From assembly GCF_954871325.1 (NCBI RefSeq), contig NC_088778.1:11789882-11853881 (forward strand): a stretch of DNA of 64,000 bases. Reading direction: 5' to 3'. Origin of the DNA: Gordionus sp. m RMFG-2023 (lineage: Eukaryota > Nematomorpha > Gordioida > Chordodea > Parachordodidae). Below the pieces are notes generated by a model. It had not been told where the DNA came from. It saw nothing but the letters and a program-made list of their open reading frames with translations, and did no database searches. A program made the position numbers and the translations under genes. Of the stretch, positions 1-11,208 are shown piece after piece (the first letter of the stretch is position 1; the number at the start of each line of letters is the position of its first letter).

Positions 1-1414
1 TCAAATAAAATTATTTATTTGTTTATTTAAGGGTCTAAAGAAGCCTCAATAACATTGCCTCAACACATTCGTTGTTAGTGCCATACGATAAGTTTAATTG
101 ACACAACAGATGTCGAGAGAGCTATTAAGGATTCTCCTAACATTTCTAAAATTCATCATCCTGCAATAACTAAATGTACTAAGCTATGGAATGCAAATAA
201 TAGGCCTAAAATTGCAGAACTTATCAAAGCAATTTTAGGAAAACAATTAGTTACACCTTGTTGCACTAGATGGAATAGTTTTTATGATAGTCTTCATAGT
301 TTATTAAAATTTAAAGGCGAACTTCCTAAATTATGTCAAAAATTAGAATTTCCTAAATTAAGAGATATTGAAATTCAATATTTAGAATAATATTGCAATA
401 TAATGGCCCCATTGGCTATAGCGATTGACAAAATACAGAGTGAAATCAACTGCTATTATGGAGAATCAGCTCCAATTTTAAATGTCGTTAAAAAAATTAC
501 AAATTTAATTCAAACCAATCTACAATTTTGCAAACCATTAGCTATTGCCATAGAAAATTATTTAAATAAAAGATTTAAAAATATATATGATTTTGATAAC
601 AATTTTAAAAGTGCATTTTTGGCAACTATTTCTCATCCCCTATTTTAAAAATCGTTGGATTGATGATGAAAAAGAAAAAAAATACCCTCAGGATTTGTTA
701 TTACATGAAGTTTTAATTGTTTTTAAAAATAATATTGAAATTTCAACAAAATCTTCAATTGATGAAGATGATGATTACTTTTGCCTTAAAAGTACCACAT
801 CCAATTCTAATAATTCAATAAATGATATTGAAATAGAGGTCTTAAATTATATGAAAGATGACAGGCGGAGTATAAATATGTTAAATAGTTATAAATATAT
901 AAAAGAAATATTTATTAAATATAAAACAATATTACCCTCCTCAGCCCCCATTGAAAGATTATTTAGCTTTGCTAATATGGTTAATAGACCAAATCGTCAA
1001 AGATTGAACGATAAATCATTTGAAAAATTAATAATATTAAAAAATAATACTGATTTATTATTATTTACTAATTATATAATTATTAAATGGAATATCGCAT
1101 TATCTTTTATAATAAATTTGTTATTTTCTACAATTTATTTTAAATATTTTTTTATAAATTTATATGATAGATAAGAAAATAAAGCTTTATACATTTTGAT
1201 TTTAATTATTTAAAGTTTTTCAAAAAAGTATCTTGTATCTTAGATACTTTTTTTTAAAAAATACAAGTATCTTGTATCTTATTGAAATTTTTCTAAAGTA
1301 TCTAGTATCTTATTGAAATTTTTCTAAAGTATCTAGTATCTTGTATCTTAAATACAAAATTTTATAAAGTATCTGTATCCGAATACCATTTTCTCAAAAT
1401 TTGCCCAAACCCTG
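1..1414 (+). mobile_element. hAT DNA transposon remnant, 3' half of transposase
   Basis: A plus-strand frame from about 106 to 390 reads through CTRWNSFYDSLHSLLK, the hAT motif around the conserved RW. A second frame continues at 403-648, and a third (587-1174) ends in the hATC dimerisation domain with LPSSAPIERLFSFANMV and RLNDKSFEKLIILKNN. The catalytic N-terminal part and any BED finger lie outside the window or are lost. The frames overlap but shift, so the gene is dead. At the right end, 1402-1414 reads TGCCCAAACCCTG, a typical hAT terminus. Just inside it, 1197-1370 holds subterminal copies of AAGTATCTTGTATCTT-like units, some of them palindromic. The left end is cut by the window edge. 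Confidence 0.8.
1197..1375. repeat. Subterminal GTATCT repeats of the hAT remnant
   Basis: Short units related to AAGTATCTTGTATCTT recur about six times, spaced by poly-T/A-rich linkers of roughly 30 bp, and one pair forms a palindrome (AGTATCTTGTATCTTAGATACT). Such subterminal motif clusters are commonly transposase-binding sites in hAT elements; that role is inferred. Confidence 0.6.
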
Positions 1415-1459
1415 TGTGGAACCCTAATTATGGACATATATAGAACGGTTCCATGTCAA

Positions 1460-2030
1460 TTCAGCGAAACTTTTATCGCGAAACACTTTTTCGCGAAACT
1501 TTTATCGCGAATGTTGTTTATCGCGAATGGATTTTATAGCGAAACTTTTATCGCGAATCCATAATAGCGAATACTATTCCGCGAATGCAATATCGCGAAA
1601 CAAATATCGCGATTTTTTTATAGCGAAACCTTTATCGCGAAACCTTTATAGCGAATACATTACCGCTAATACAATATAACGAAACAAATATCGCGAAACC
1701 TTTAATGCGAATACATTACCGCGAAACTTTTATCGCGAATCAATAATCGCGAAAATTTTATAGCGAAACTTTTATCGCGAAACATTTTAAGCGAATACAT
1801 TACCGCGAAACTTTTATCGCGAATCAATAATCGCGAAAATTTTATAGCGAAACCTTTATCGCGAAACCTTTAAAGCGAATACATTACCGCGAAACTTTAA
1901 TCGCGAAAATTTTATAGCGAAACTATTATCGCGAAACCCAAATCGCGAAGACAATGTAGCCACAATTATTTCGTGAAACATATATCGCGAAGATATTATA
2001 GAGAATTTAATATCGCGGTAATTGCTAATA
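1460..2030 (+). repeat. Left CGCGAA array (foldback arm)
   Basis: About 570 bp made of degenerate units of the form CTTTTATCGCGAA with variants such as ATAGCGAAAC and ATTACCGCGAAAC, spaced roughly 18-22 bp. The GCGAA core stays constant while linkers vary. The sequence is strikingly CpG-rich for this genome. Open frames across it (for example 1856-2053) are by-products of the repeat and not genes. Confidence 0.85.
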
Positions 2031-2387
2031 ATGACTAATTTATTTTGAATCATTTTTTTATAATTATATTATTTGAATAATATTTTTTTAATTCACATAG
2101 TTTGTAATTTTCTTATAACCTTAAAAAATTTTTACAATGATTAATTAACTTAGATCTGGTTTATGAAATTTGTTATTGAAATACACTTTTTTCGCTATCC
2201 TATCCTTTCCTTCGAAGTTCTTATTTTATAATAATCGCGCACAAGGAACTCAGCTTTATCAATATATTTATCAATGAGTTTATTAGTTAAATCTTGATAT
2301 TTATTGGCGAAATTGATATCTGGGTAGCATTCCTATTTATTGTATGATGACTTAATATTTATAAATTTATCAATCAATTTTGGCTAG

Positions 2388-3020
2388 GGTTAGCAAGTCA
2401 GTCAAATTACCAGTCAAATGACTAGATTTTGACGGGTCAATTGAACGGTAGAATATTTGACCTGGTCAAGTGGTCATATATTCTATAAGATCTGAATATA
2501 AAAATATGTTTGAAAAAGAAAAAACGATATAAATACATGTGAAATGTGATCACAATGCTTATTGAGTTCCTAATATTAAAGAGAGCATTTTAATCATAGT
2601 GAATTTAATGAAGTATGTAATATAATAAAAGAATTAGGCATACAAGGTGGTGATCAAAATATTTCAAGCTATATCATAAATTTCAGAAATAAAAGCGGCT
2701 TGTTTAATAGAAAATCATGGGGATAGCAGTAACTTCCATAAGAAACAATCAGATTTCAAACTCAAGCAGTGGAATTAGCTTTGACCACCATGGCCATTAA
2801 GAGAAGTGACATTACTAACAATTTCTAGATCTACTTCTTCTTCAGAAAGAAATTGGTCGATTTGTGTCAATAATCTTACTAAAACAGAAATCGATTGAAG
2901 ATTTAGACAAAAAGAAAATTGATTCAAAAATATTAAAGAAAATGATGATATTCAATATAAAATAATATTTATTTGATTTTAACTATATTTGATCGGTCAA
3001 ATGCACAGCCGTGGTTTTGG
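2388..3020. mobile_element. Possible degraded hAT-like non-autonomous element
   Basis: The left side (2388-2480) is rich in GTCAA units (AAGTCAGTCAAATTACCAG and following) and the right side (2985-3020) has the related GATCGGTCAAATG in inverted context. The interior of about 500 bp shows short broken open stretches but no motif I can identify. Termini are too diverged to call a target duplication. Confidence 0.3.
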
Positions 3021-4468
3021 TAGTCACTATTCTTAAACAGTGTAGATGAATAAAGTCTACAACATTACTGTTTAGAATATCAATTTTGAATGGCAATTCA
3101 AAAATAAATTTCATCTAAGTGAAATAAGGGATTTCCCCAATTTAAAATATTTATTAATTTTATTATTTTCGATATATCTTTTTATCTTTTCTGTTTATTT
3201 GAAGGGGGGGGGGGGGGCGTGATAAAATTTTTAGTATAATAACTCGGCATTAATTTCAATTAATTTAAATATAATATTTTGATATGGGGTTCTTATTGAA
3301 TCTTTTTTAAAATATAATAAAAAAAATAGCTACACTAAAAATTAACAAATAATTAATGACATATTTGATAAATTATAACTATTTTAAAAAAAAAGTATTG
3401 CCGAAATTTAAAAAAAAAAATTTTCCCGTCTGGCTATTAACTCAAGTATTACACTAAAGGGCAAAGTTTAAAACGAGGATTACATTTTCCTTTTATTTAT
3501 TAAAGCATATAAATTTATATCGGGGTGTTTTTGTCAGATTTTTTTCCCATGGTTATTTTTAACCAGTCTTTGTTCAAATCAGTGATTCTTTTAAAAATTT
3601 ACACTTCAGTTATATATTTAACAAACAAACCTATTGGTTTAGACGATATGTTATGACAATGCTCTACTTTTTCCTTCACATATTCAATAAAAAAAAAATT
3701 ATTTTTTAAATAAATGATATCAACCCTCTCAAAACTTTTAACCTCCTGCCAAATATAAATAATTTAAAAAAAAAATACCTTTCATCCCTTTCCAATTTTT
3801 CAAATAATGATAATTATTTCATAACTAACTATCCCCCCTCTAATTTCAATGATGCTCCTCTAATGAGTTCGCAGTTCAAGTTACGATATTGACCTTGCTA
3901 TAAAAATTTGGAAAAAAATTGGTTGTATTAATTTTGTTATATAGCTTTAAAATTCCTTAAGGTTATTAATTATTTAAATATTGGAATTTGGTTAACTTTT
4001 TTTAATATACTATATTCTCATTTGATTTGATAACAATGTAAATGAGCTTGGGTGGCTTCATGTCATGTCATGAATAATAAAATTAAAATACATCATTTTT
4101 TTTGGTTATATTTTTTTAAAAATTATTTTCTAATTTTTTTTTATTAATAGCTCAACCTATTCGCGGCTTGATGAAAATAATTAGCTATCCTAATTGATTT
4201 TATTATAACCAATCCATCTCATTTTGATATAACATTTTCCAAAGTTGCCGCAAGTTATGTCATCTGTCGGAAAAGTTTCCAAGCTTAATTTTCTTTTGTA
4301 TAAAATATCGAGTTAGCCTTTTATCTTTATCCTCATATTTTGAAATAAGGAAAAAAGTTGATTTTATAAATAATGATAATTTCATTTAATTTTTTTATTA
4401 TAATTGCTTTCTTTAGATTCTTTGTTCAATCTAAATTTGATAATTTTTGAAATTCTAATAACTTTTGG
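3021..4468. other. AT-rich spacer inside the foldback interval
   Basis: No gene or clear element seen. It contains a run of 15 or so G residues near 3204 followed by CGTGATAAAA; similar poly-G or poly-C runs recur at about 8872, 9605 and 37250. The rest is low-complexity A/T. Confidence 0.5.
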
Positions 4469-4476
4469 TTCATACT

Positions 4477-7437
4477 CAGGGTTGCCAGGTCAAAATTTTC
4501 AAATTGAGGGAGTTGTGGGAGAAACATGAAAATTGCGGTAGAAATATAAAAATTGCTAAAAAAAAATTTTTTGCGGGCGGCCTTCGGCCGGGATTTTGAA
4601 TTGATTTAATTATCCGCCTATTATTTTTTATAATTACTTATTTAAATACAAAGTCGGTAACTATTTTTCAAAATACAATAAAATCTTGATTTATTAAATT
4701 ATATTAATTTATAAAAAAAACCAACGATCTTTTTTAAATATAAAAAACGATTTTAATTTTACAATTAAAAATATATTTTAAGCGAATGTCCCTCAAAACG
4801 ACCGCAATTGGAAATCTACCGTGTGTGTGTATAACATTATAGGGATAGGCGCTTAATTATCAAGTATCACGTTTAAATACATAATACGGTACTCCAAATT
4901 AAGATATAATACAGATGCAACTACAGTTGCGGCAATTGTACTTATCTTGTAGTACAACATTCACAGAGATACTTATCATCACAATGTTGGTAGTATCTTT
5001 TTTCCATAATATTTAACGACTCTAATATAAATGAAAATTATACTTGTAGAACAAATGAGCAAGGCTATCATTAATGTTTTAAGACCTAAATCCAGGAGGT
5101 CAATTTTTGACGATTTGAAAGATGGGCATATATATGCAATTCTAACAGATGCATCTAAAGGGATTTCCCTTGATCTTCCGCTATTTCAAAAAAATTAAGG
5201 TCATTTCAATAAAACTATTAAATTTTTTCCCCTCAAATAGTGAAAAATCCAAAGACATAGCTAACCATATAATATCAGATTCGAGATGATCAATAAATTG
5301 CATGTCAGCTTTCTGATCTGATAATGCCTCAGTGAATTTGGAAAAAACAGAGTGTATTTACAGAAGCGAGTCTACACAATGTTGGTTGCGAGATGTTCCT
5401 AATACCGGCCATCGATAGAATTTTAAAATTTTATAAACCTTTAAAAAATATTTCTTATAATGAATGGCAGAGGTATATTTAGGAATGATTTCACATGTAG
5501 AATGTGCAGTTGCAATCAGAAGAATCTAAACAAAGATTCACAAAATTATGCTGCAGATGTGTCCATCTTTACAGTTAAAAATTGACAATAAATTTTATGG
5601 CGCCCTTGCTAAAACATAATTATATTTTATTTGAGATTTAAATAATAGAACTAAATGTTTATCGTCGTTATTGAGATTATAATATTCCTGGCATGACATA
5701 TTATACATTATTTAACCATTAGCTCGTTCTCTAATGTTGTTAAATCCGATTTCTCTCCTTTTTTCCAGGCAGTCCTCTTCAGGCTAAAAATGCGCTCGGA
5801 TGAGGCATTAGAATGAGGTAAGGAGAAGTTTTGGCGAATCATAAAAAATAGAGAGAATTAAAATCTTTTCAAACAAGACATCAATGTCTTTCGGTATTTT
5901 TAATATATTTATTAAATTACAAAAACCTTAATTGATGGTTTCTGTCCCAAGGTCATAATGTTTATACAATTGTAAATAGAGTTATTAAAATCAAATTTTG
6001 ATTGTAAATATTCTAAAATTGTCTTAATAAAAATATCTGCTTTATTTAAATATGTATTAATTAGAGTATTATTTGAACATTTTAATATAATATTTTTAGC
6101 AATAGCGCCATAAAATTTATTTTCAATTTTTAAATATAGAGATGAACAGAGCTGTAGCATAATTTTGTGAATCATTTTTAATAAAGAATATTCTGATTGC
6201 AACTGAATATTAACTGCATGCAGTAGATTTCCTACATGTGAAAAGAATCCCAAATATACTTCTGCCATTTCATATTAGAAAAATTTTTTCAAATTTTAGG
6301 ACAGCCTTTAAAATCTTTATTTAAGAAGTATTTTTTTAAGGGTTTGTAAAATTTTAAAATTCTATCGATGGCAGGTATTAATGACAACCACCTGATAGGT
6401 ATATATCGCAACAACTCACACCATTCCAAGTCAGACCACTTCACCAACTCTTTTAATTCATTAACTCTTTTAGTTGAACTAAATTCGTTAAAATATTTCA
6501 TCACAATTATTTCGACATCCACAGACTGTACATTCATTGCCTTCTAAGAACTATGAAGTATATATGGCATATACAGCCAATTGGTAATAATTCATTTGTG
6601 CTGCCTCAATTCGGTAACTTTAGTTTTGGCCAAAATTTACAGAGACATTATCAGCGCAGAAAGCTGGCATGCAAATCATTGATAACCTTGAATCAGCTAT
6701 ATTTACCCTTATGTGGCTAGCTACATCGTTGAATTTTTCACTATTTGAGGACTTTTTTTAACAGTTTTATTGAAATGTTCTTATTCTTGTTGAAATTGCA
6801 AAGGCTTATTAGATACATTTGTTAGAATTGCATATGGATGCCCATCTTTCAAATCGTCTAGAATTGACCTCTAGGATTCAGGTACCAAAACATTGTGATA
6901 GCCTTGCTCATTTTTATTGCCACAAGTAAGGTTTGCACTTATATTGGAGTCGTTAAATATCATGAGAAAAAGATTCTACCCACATTGTAATGATATATAT
7001 AGAGCTCTGTGAATGTTGAACTACATAATAGATGTATACAATTTCCGCAAATATAGTTTCATTTTGAGAATATTTTTGTATTGCAATCGATGTTGATATA
7101 CTCCCCTGTACTGACTAATATTAATGAAATAATGTTGATTTATTATTGGATAAAAATAAAACAGGATAGAAAGAAATTTACAAACTAGACATCTTTTTCG
7201 AATAAATATTTAAAATTTAATTTAAAAATATAAAAATAATCAATTAATGTCTCAAAATTATTATTTACATATTAAAAACGTTTAAAATACTTTTTTAAAA
7301 AAATCGCGGGAGAAATTAAATTGGGGTAGATTTTTGCGGGAGATTTCCAATTGCGGTAGTTTTGCGGAGAGAGATATTTGCGTGTAAACTAAAAAATTGC
7401 GGGAGTCCCGCTGATGGGGAGAGACATGGCAACCCTG
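4477..7437 (-). mobile_element. hAT element with palindromic internal structure
   Basis: Terminal inverted repeats CAGGGTTGCCA (4477-4487) and TGGCAACCCTG (7427-7437) are flanked by 8-bp target copies TTCATACT (4469-4476) and TTCATGCT (7438-7445), seven of eight identical, which defines a hAT. Subterminal sequences repeat GCGGGAGA/GCGGTAG-like units at both ends. Inside, the left part (about 4930-5620) is a diverged inverted copy of the right part (about 6240-7060), so the element is two copies of the same transposase region facing each other. It lies within the larger foldback interval and probably inserted there later. Confidence 0.8.
5912..6930 (-). pseudogene. hAT transposase fragment (zinc-finger MYM/FAM200-like type)
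   Basis: Minus-strand reading from about 6930 to 5912 shows pieces of a hAT transposase: a CADNVSVNFG stretch near 6650, then WCELLRYIPIRWLSLIPAID and LKFYKPLKKYFL at 6289-6537 (the RWLSL motif of this hAT branch), then a 118-residue frame at 5912-6268. Frames are broken between these pieces and the C-terminal hATC block is missing. The plus-strand copy at about 5040-5600 is even more damaged. Confidence 0.65.
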
Positions 7438-7445
7438 TTCATGCT

Positions 7446-9849
7446 TAAAGGTTGCTACTGTCTATTTCTCTTATTAAAACTAGTTTTTGTTTATTGACTA
7501 GAAAAACTGATTGATGGAATAGTAAGTACTAATCTGGCATTTCTATGGTATGAGCTCACCCAAAAATATTTGTTTTTTTCGCATGTTGCCAATCGTGGCA
7601 ATTTTATCTTATTTTGTCGAAAGACTATCTAATGAATTGAAGAATCAATGTAATAAATTTCAATTATTGATTTAAGTTCCAGATTAAATGCTTCCAGAAA
7701 TTTGGTTGGTTTTACGCTTTAATGGGAGATATAGATTTTATTTCTCTTATAGTACGATTACCTTTTTGTGTGTGAAAAAAATGACTGAAGAATTAATAAA
7801 TATTAGCGCAAACCAGCTATTTTCCATTCTATCAATAATGCCAAATTAGGCAATTTTTCTTATTTTGCTAATAAACTTTTTCTTTATACTGTCTCTTAAA
7901 CGAATTAAATTATAATTAATACGGAACATCGATAAAATTTTCTGAATAAATTATTTCCGTCGCATAAATCATAGATTTGCCAAAATTTTGTTACTAATAG
8001 TTTTTTCCTTTTACGAGCTACTATACTCGTTTAAATACTCAATTGGTACAAATAAAGCAAGAAATAATGATATAATTTACAATTAGTTCGTAGAACTATT
8101 CAGCCGCCAAATTTAACGGCGCTGATATTAAAATATATAAATCTTGTTTATTCCTCTGTGATACACAAGTTGAAGCATATAAAGAAGTTACTCAGAATTA
8201 TCAAACTATTATGGTAATTATAGATATAAATAGCTTAAACCTTTGATTTTGAATGATACGATCAAGTTAGAATATTTAGAAAGAATTAAATAAAAATGTA
8301 AATATAAGCCTAAAAAATATCTAAAAATTTATTTTTAATTCTACATTCAAATGCTGGCTCAGAAATGAGTTTAATGAATATGATTAGGCGAAAAAATTTT
8401 TCTTCGGTCTCATTTGATTTATTAGAGGCCGAATTAATGGTAAAGCAGAATTTTGACATGAATTGCGAAGAGTTAAAATTTATTTCATATATAATAAACT
8501 TTTAAATAAAATAAATTCCTTCCGATAAATATGTAGATTTGGATCTAATTTTTATAAATTTTGACTTTATATTCAAATTCAAATTTAAATCTGTAAATTA
8601 TAATTTGAAAAAAATTATTCACCAATATTTATATATAAAAGAATTGCAGTTGTGGCGCTTTCCCGCTTTTTATCCTTTAGTCATTAAAAATCCCACCTCA
8701 CTCTTAGAATATGGGAGGTATGGCCGGGCCTAAAAATTTTTGCAATTTACAAAATGAGAAAATTGAATAATACACCTATTTAATATAATTAAAATATAGC
8801 CACTTTTTATAATTATTTTTTATTATTCTTCATTTATATATTCCTCTCAAAATTTAGAAAATGTTTTTAACAACCCCCCCCCCCCCCCCACCCTTGTCGT
8901 GGTAAAATATGTAAAAGTAAATAAATAAACACTTAACCCATTTTGCCCTGATTTCCCGATATTGGAATATCTTTATTTTCTTGATTTGGAACATTTTCTA
9001 TTTATTTTCAAAAAATCCTGATTTTTTTAATTCCATTTTATTAGAAAAAATGAGTAAAAGTGCTTACAAATTGAGTAGAAGCGTTTAGCGATGTTTTCAC
9101 AAATACGCTATGATTTAAATTGAACTGGTATTATTTTAAAAAATGATGAAAACTATTTTACGTTTTTTAATTTTTTTTTTATATTGTTTAGTTTGACTTG
9201 TGAAATCAGCAAAAATAAAAAACTAAAATAATTGAAGATCTAATGATTTATTTCCATAATTTATTCTTCATAAATATTACAAATTTATGTAATCTAGAAT
9301 ATTTTGAATTTTTTTTTTGATTAATCATAACTTTGCAGTTATTTCTATTTATTAAAATGCGAATAGAAGAAAAAGGAAAGGTCATAATATTCAAATGAAT
9401 TAGTTACTATTATATCAAAGTTATATCGATGTGCATTATCTCAAAATTGTAATTAGGAGGCATTAATTATCAGTAAAATTTTCTATAATTAAAATAATCT
9501 GAGAAAATCAATAAAAAATTCTTAGCTTTCAGTATAGTTTTTTTATCTAGATTAGAAATAAAGTATTACTTTAAATGACATAAAGCACACTTTTAAATTT
9601 TATGTTGGGGGGGGGGGAGGGTTAACTTATTCTGCTAAAAACTTAACCCAAAATGTCCGCTCCATACTTACAACCATGAGTGAGTGAGACCAGGAAGACT
9701 AATATATTTTCTATCACATCAGATAGAGGTTACATGCTTATTAAATAAACAATACGTAATATAATATTCTTAAAACATTAGCGTTTATGATTTAAGAAAC
9801 TTCGGTTGGTAAATTGATATTGAATATATCGATTTCACTTAAAATGAAT
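7446..9849. other. AT-rich interior with a possible hAT C-terminal scrap
   Basis: Mostly low-complexity A/T. A plus-strand stretch at 8340-8505 reads EMSLMNMIRRKNFSSVSFD then a segment with LLEAELMVKQNF, which resembles the C-terminal tail of zinc-finger MYM-type hAT transposases; this match is weak. Poly-C (8872-8889) and poly-G (9605-9616) runs flank about 700 bp that start and end with ACTTAACCC-like sequence. No gene can be supported. Confidence 0.35.
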
Positions 9850-10462
9850 TCACAATTTTCGCGGTCTGCGCTCGTTATAATAATTTCGCGCAAATACATT
9901 CGCGGTAGAAAATTCGCTATAAATGGTTCGCGATTAAAGTTTCGCTATAATGAGTTCGCGATCAAAGTTTCGCTAAAATGTATTTGCTCTAAAGTATTCG
10001 CGGTTTAGGTTTCGCGGAAATAAATTCGCGATAATGAGTTCGCGATCAAAGTTTCGCCAAAATGTATTCGCTATAAAGTATTCGCGGTTAAAGTTTCGCG
10101 AAAATAAATTCGCTATAAAGAGTTCGCGATAAAAGTTTCGCTAAAATGTATTCGCTATAAAGTATTCACGGTTAAGGTTTCGTGGAAATAAATTCGCTAA
10201 AACGAGTTCGCGATCAAAGTTTCGCTAAAATGTATTCGCTATAAAGTATTCGCGGTTAAGGTTTCGCAGAAATAAATTCGCGATAATAAGTTCGCGATAT
10301 TGTCTTCGCTATAAATGTTTCGCGGAAAAAAATTCGCGGAATTGGTTTCGCTATATTACCTTCGCTATAAAATTCCTTCGCTAAAAAATTCCTTCGCGAT
10401 AAACGACATTCGCGATAAAAGTTTCGCGAAAAAGTGTTTCGCGATAAAAGTTTCGCTGAATT
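9850..10462 (-). repeat. Right CGCGAA array (foldback arm)
   Basis: The reverse complement of the left arm type: TTCGCGATAAAAGTTTCGC units with variants, about 610 bp. The outermost ~90 bp match the outer end of the left arm closely, including TTCGCGAAAAAGTGTTTCGC, while the inner part has drifted or been rearranged by unequal exchange. Local direct duplications of about 95 bp are visible within 9950-10260. Confidence 0.85.
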
Positions 10463-10473
10463 GACCTGATACG

Positions 10474-10610
10474 ATATAGAACTGTAATGATCTTGCATTT
10501 GTGAATCCCTTAGTTACATCTAAAGAAAAATTTTGGTACCTGTGGAACCCTAAATGGACATGTGTTTAGAACTTTAATGATATTGCATCTATAAATCCCT
10601 TTTAAGGAAG
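10474..10610 (+). repeat. Tandem duplication beside the foldback end
   Basis: The stretch ATATAGAACTGTAATGATC at 10474 is repeated about 90 bp later as GTGTTTAGAACTTTAATGAT (from 10561), each followed by TTGCATYTRTRAATCCCTT-like sequence. The block TGTGGAACCCTAA before the second copy (10541) also occurs left of the foldback at 1415. The foldback thus interrupted sequence that is locally duplicated. Confidence 0.5.
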
Positions 10611-10639
10611 TAGCATTTATTAACTATAATGTAGATAAA

Positions 10640-11070
10640 TACCTTTTTTTACACATATACCTTTAAACTGGAATAGTTACATTTGATCTATTTTAACTTT
10701 GTTGTGTATATCAGATAGATCTAAAAGACCACACAATTTGGTTATTGAACATTTCATTCCACTCTTGATTGTATATATCTACATTATTTTGTAATTTATA
10801 AGTTTACACAATTAGATACATAGAATATCTTTATTCATTATAAGGATGAAAAGACATGCAATTTTATACTGAAATTTTTTTATTCCACTCAGTAAGTATA
10901 AAATAACCATACAATTAGATTTATTATAATATTCTACACTTCCTTTTGCAATTATAAGTTTACTTACATATATACCTTCTAAACTGGGATGGTTACATTT
11001 GATCTATTTTAAATTGTTGAGTATATCAGATCCAAAGTTAAGTGAAGGGTCACACAATTAGATATATTGA
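10640..11070 (+). repeat. Direct repeat pair, ~325 bp apart
   Basis: About 95 bp starting near 10645 (ACATATACCTTTAAACTGG, then TTACATTTGATCTATTTTAA and GTATATCAGAT) recur near 10970-11060 with moderate divergence. Both copies are followed by a CACACAATT block. Between them is AT-rich sequence without a gene. Origin unknown; it could be a tandemly duplicated element or satellite relic. Confidence 0.55.
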
Positions 11071-11125
11071 ATTCCTTAATCTTATAAATATAAGAACCAA
11101 AAGATCTCTACATACCATTTTCAAG

Positions 11126-11208
11126 CCCTTTCCAAAATTTACTACGTAACCTTTATATTGCTAAACCTAATACTGTACACTCATTGGATGGTTATTCTGT
11201 TGCTCAAC
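11126..11208 (+). CDS. Unknown gene, exon a
   Basis: Begins after TTTTCAAG and ends at a strong GTAAGT donor. It reads PFQNLLRNLYIAKPNTVHSL then DGYSVAQ, entering with one base of a split codon and leaving with one base. No stop in frame. Confidence 0.4.

Larger units (their letters stand above)
1447..10473. mobile_element. Foldback-like composite element with CGCGAA-array arms
   Basis: Two long arms in inverted orientation, about 1460-2030 and 9850-10462, share the outer sequence GTCAATTCAGCGAAAC and then run as arrays of short units. The sequence ATATAGAAC occurs just outside both ends (1438-1446 and 10474-10482) and may be a 9-bp target duplication. Long internally repetitive terminal repeats are typical of foldback elements, and a 9-bp duplication would suit a foldback or Mutator-like origin. 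The interior of about 7.8 kb carries no gene for its own movement that I can see. It holds the hAT element at 4477-7437 and other scraps. Two separate insertions of a short array element in opposite orientation remain an alternative. Confidence 0.55.

Noticed and set aside
1856-2053. Open frame in the left CGCGAA array
   Set aside because: Its peptide only reflects the repeat units (FSRLKFRGN-type periodicity), and the right arm gives a similar artefact at 9814-10498.
1460-10462. CRISPR-like arrays in the CGCGAA regions
   Set aside because: Units are short, degenerate and without regular unique spacers, and the context is eukaryotic.
1447-10473. Polinton or other large virus-like element
   Set aside because: Long inverted arms and a ~9-kb size invited the idea, but no DNA polymerase B, integrase, packaging ATPase or capsid-like frame is visible inside.
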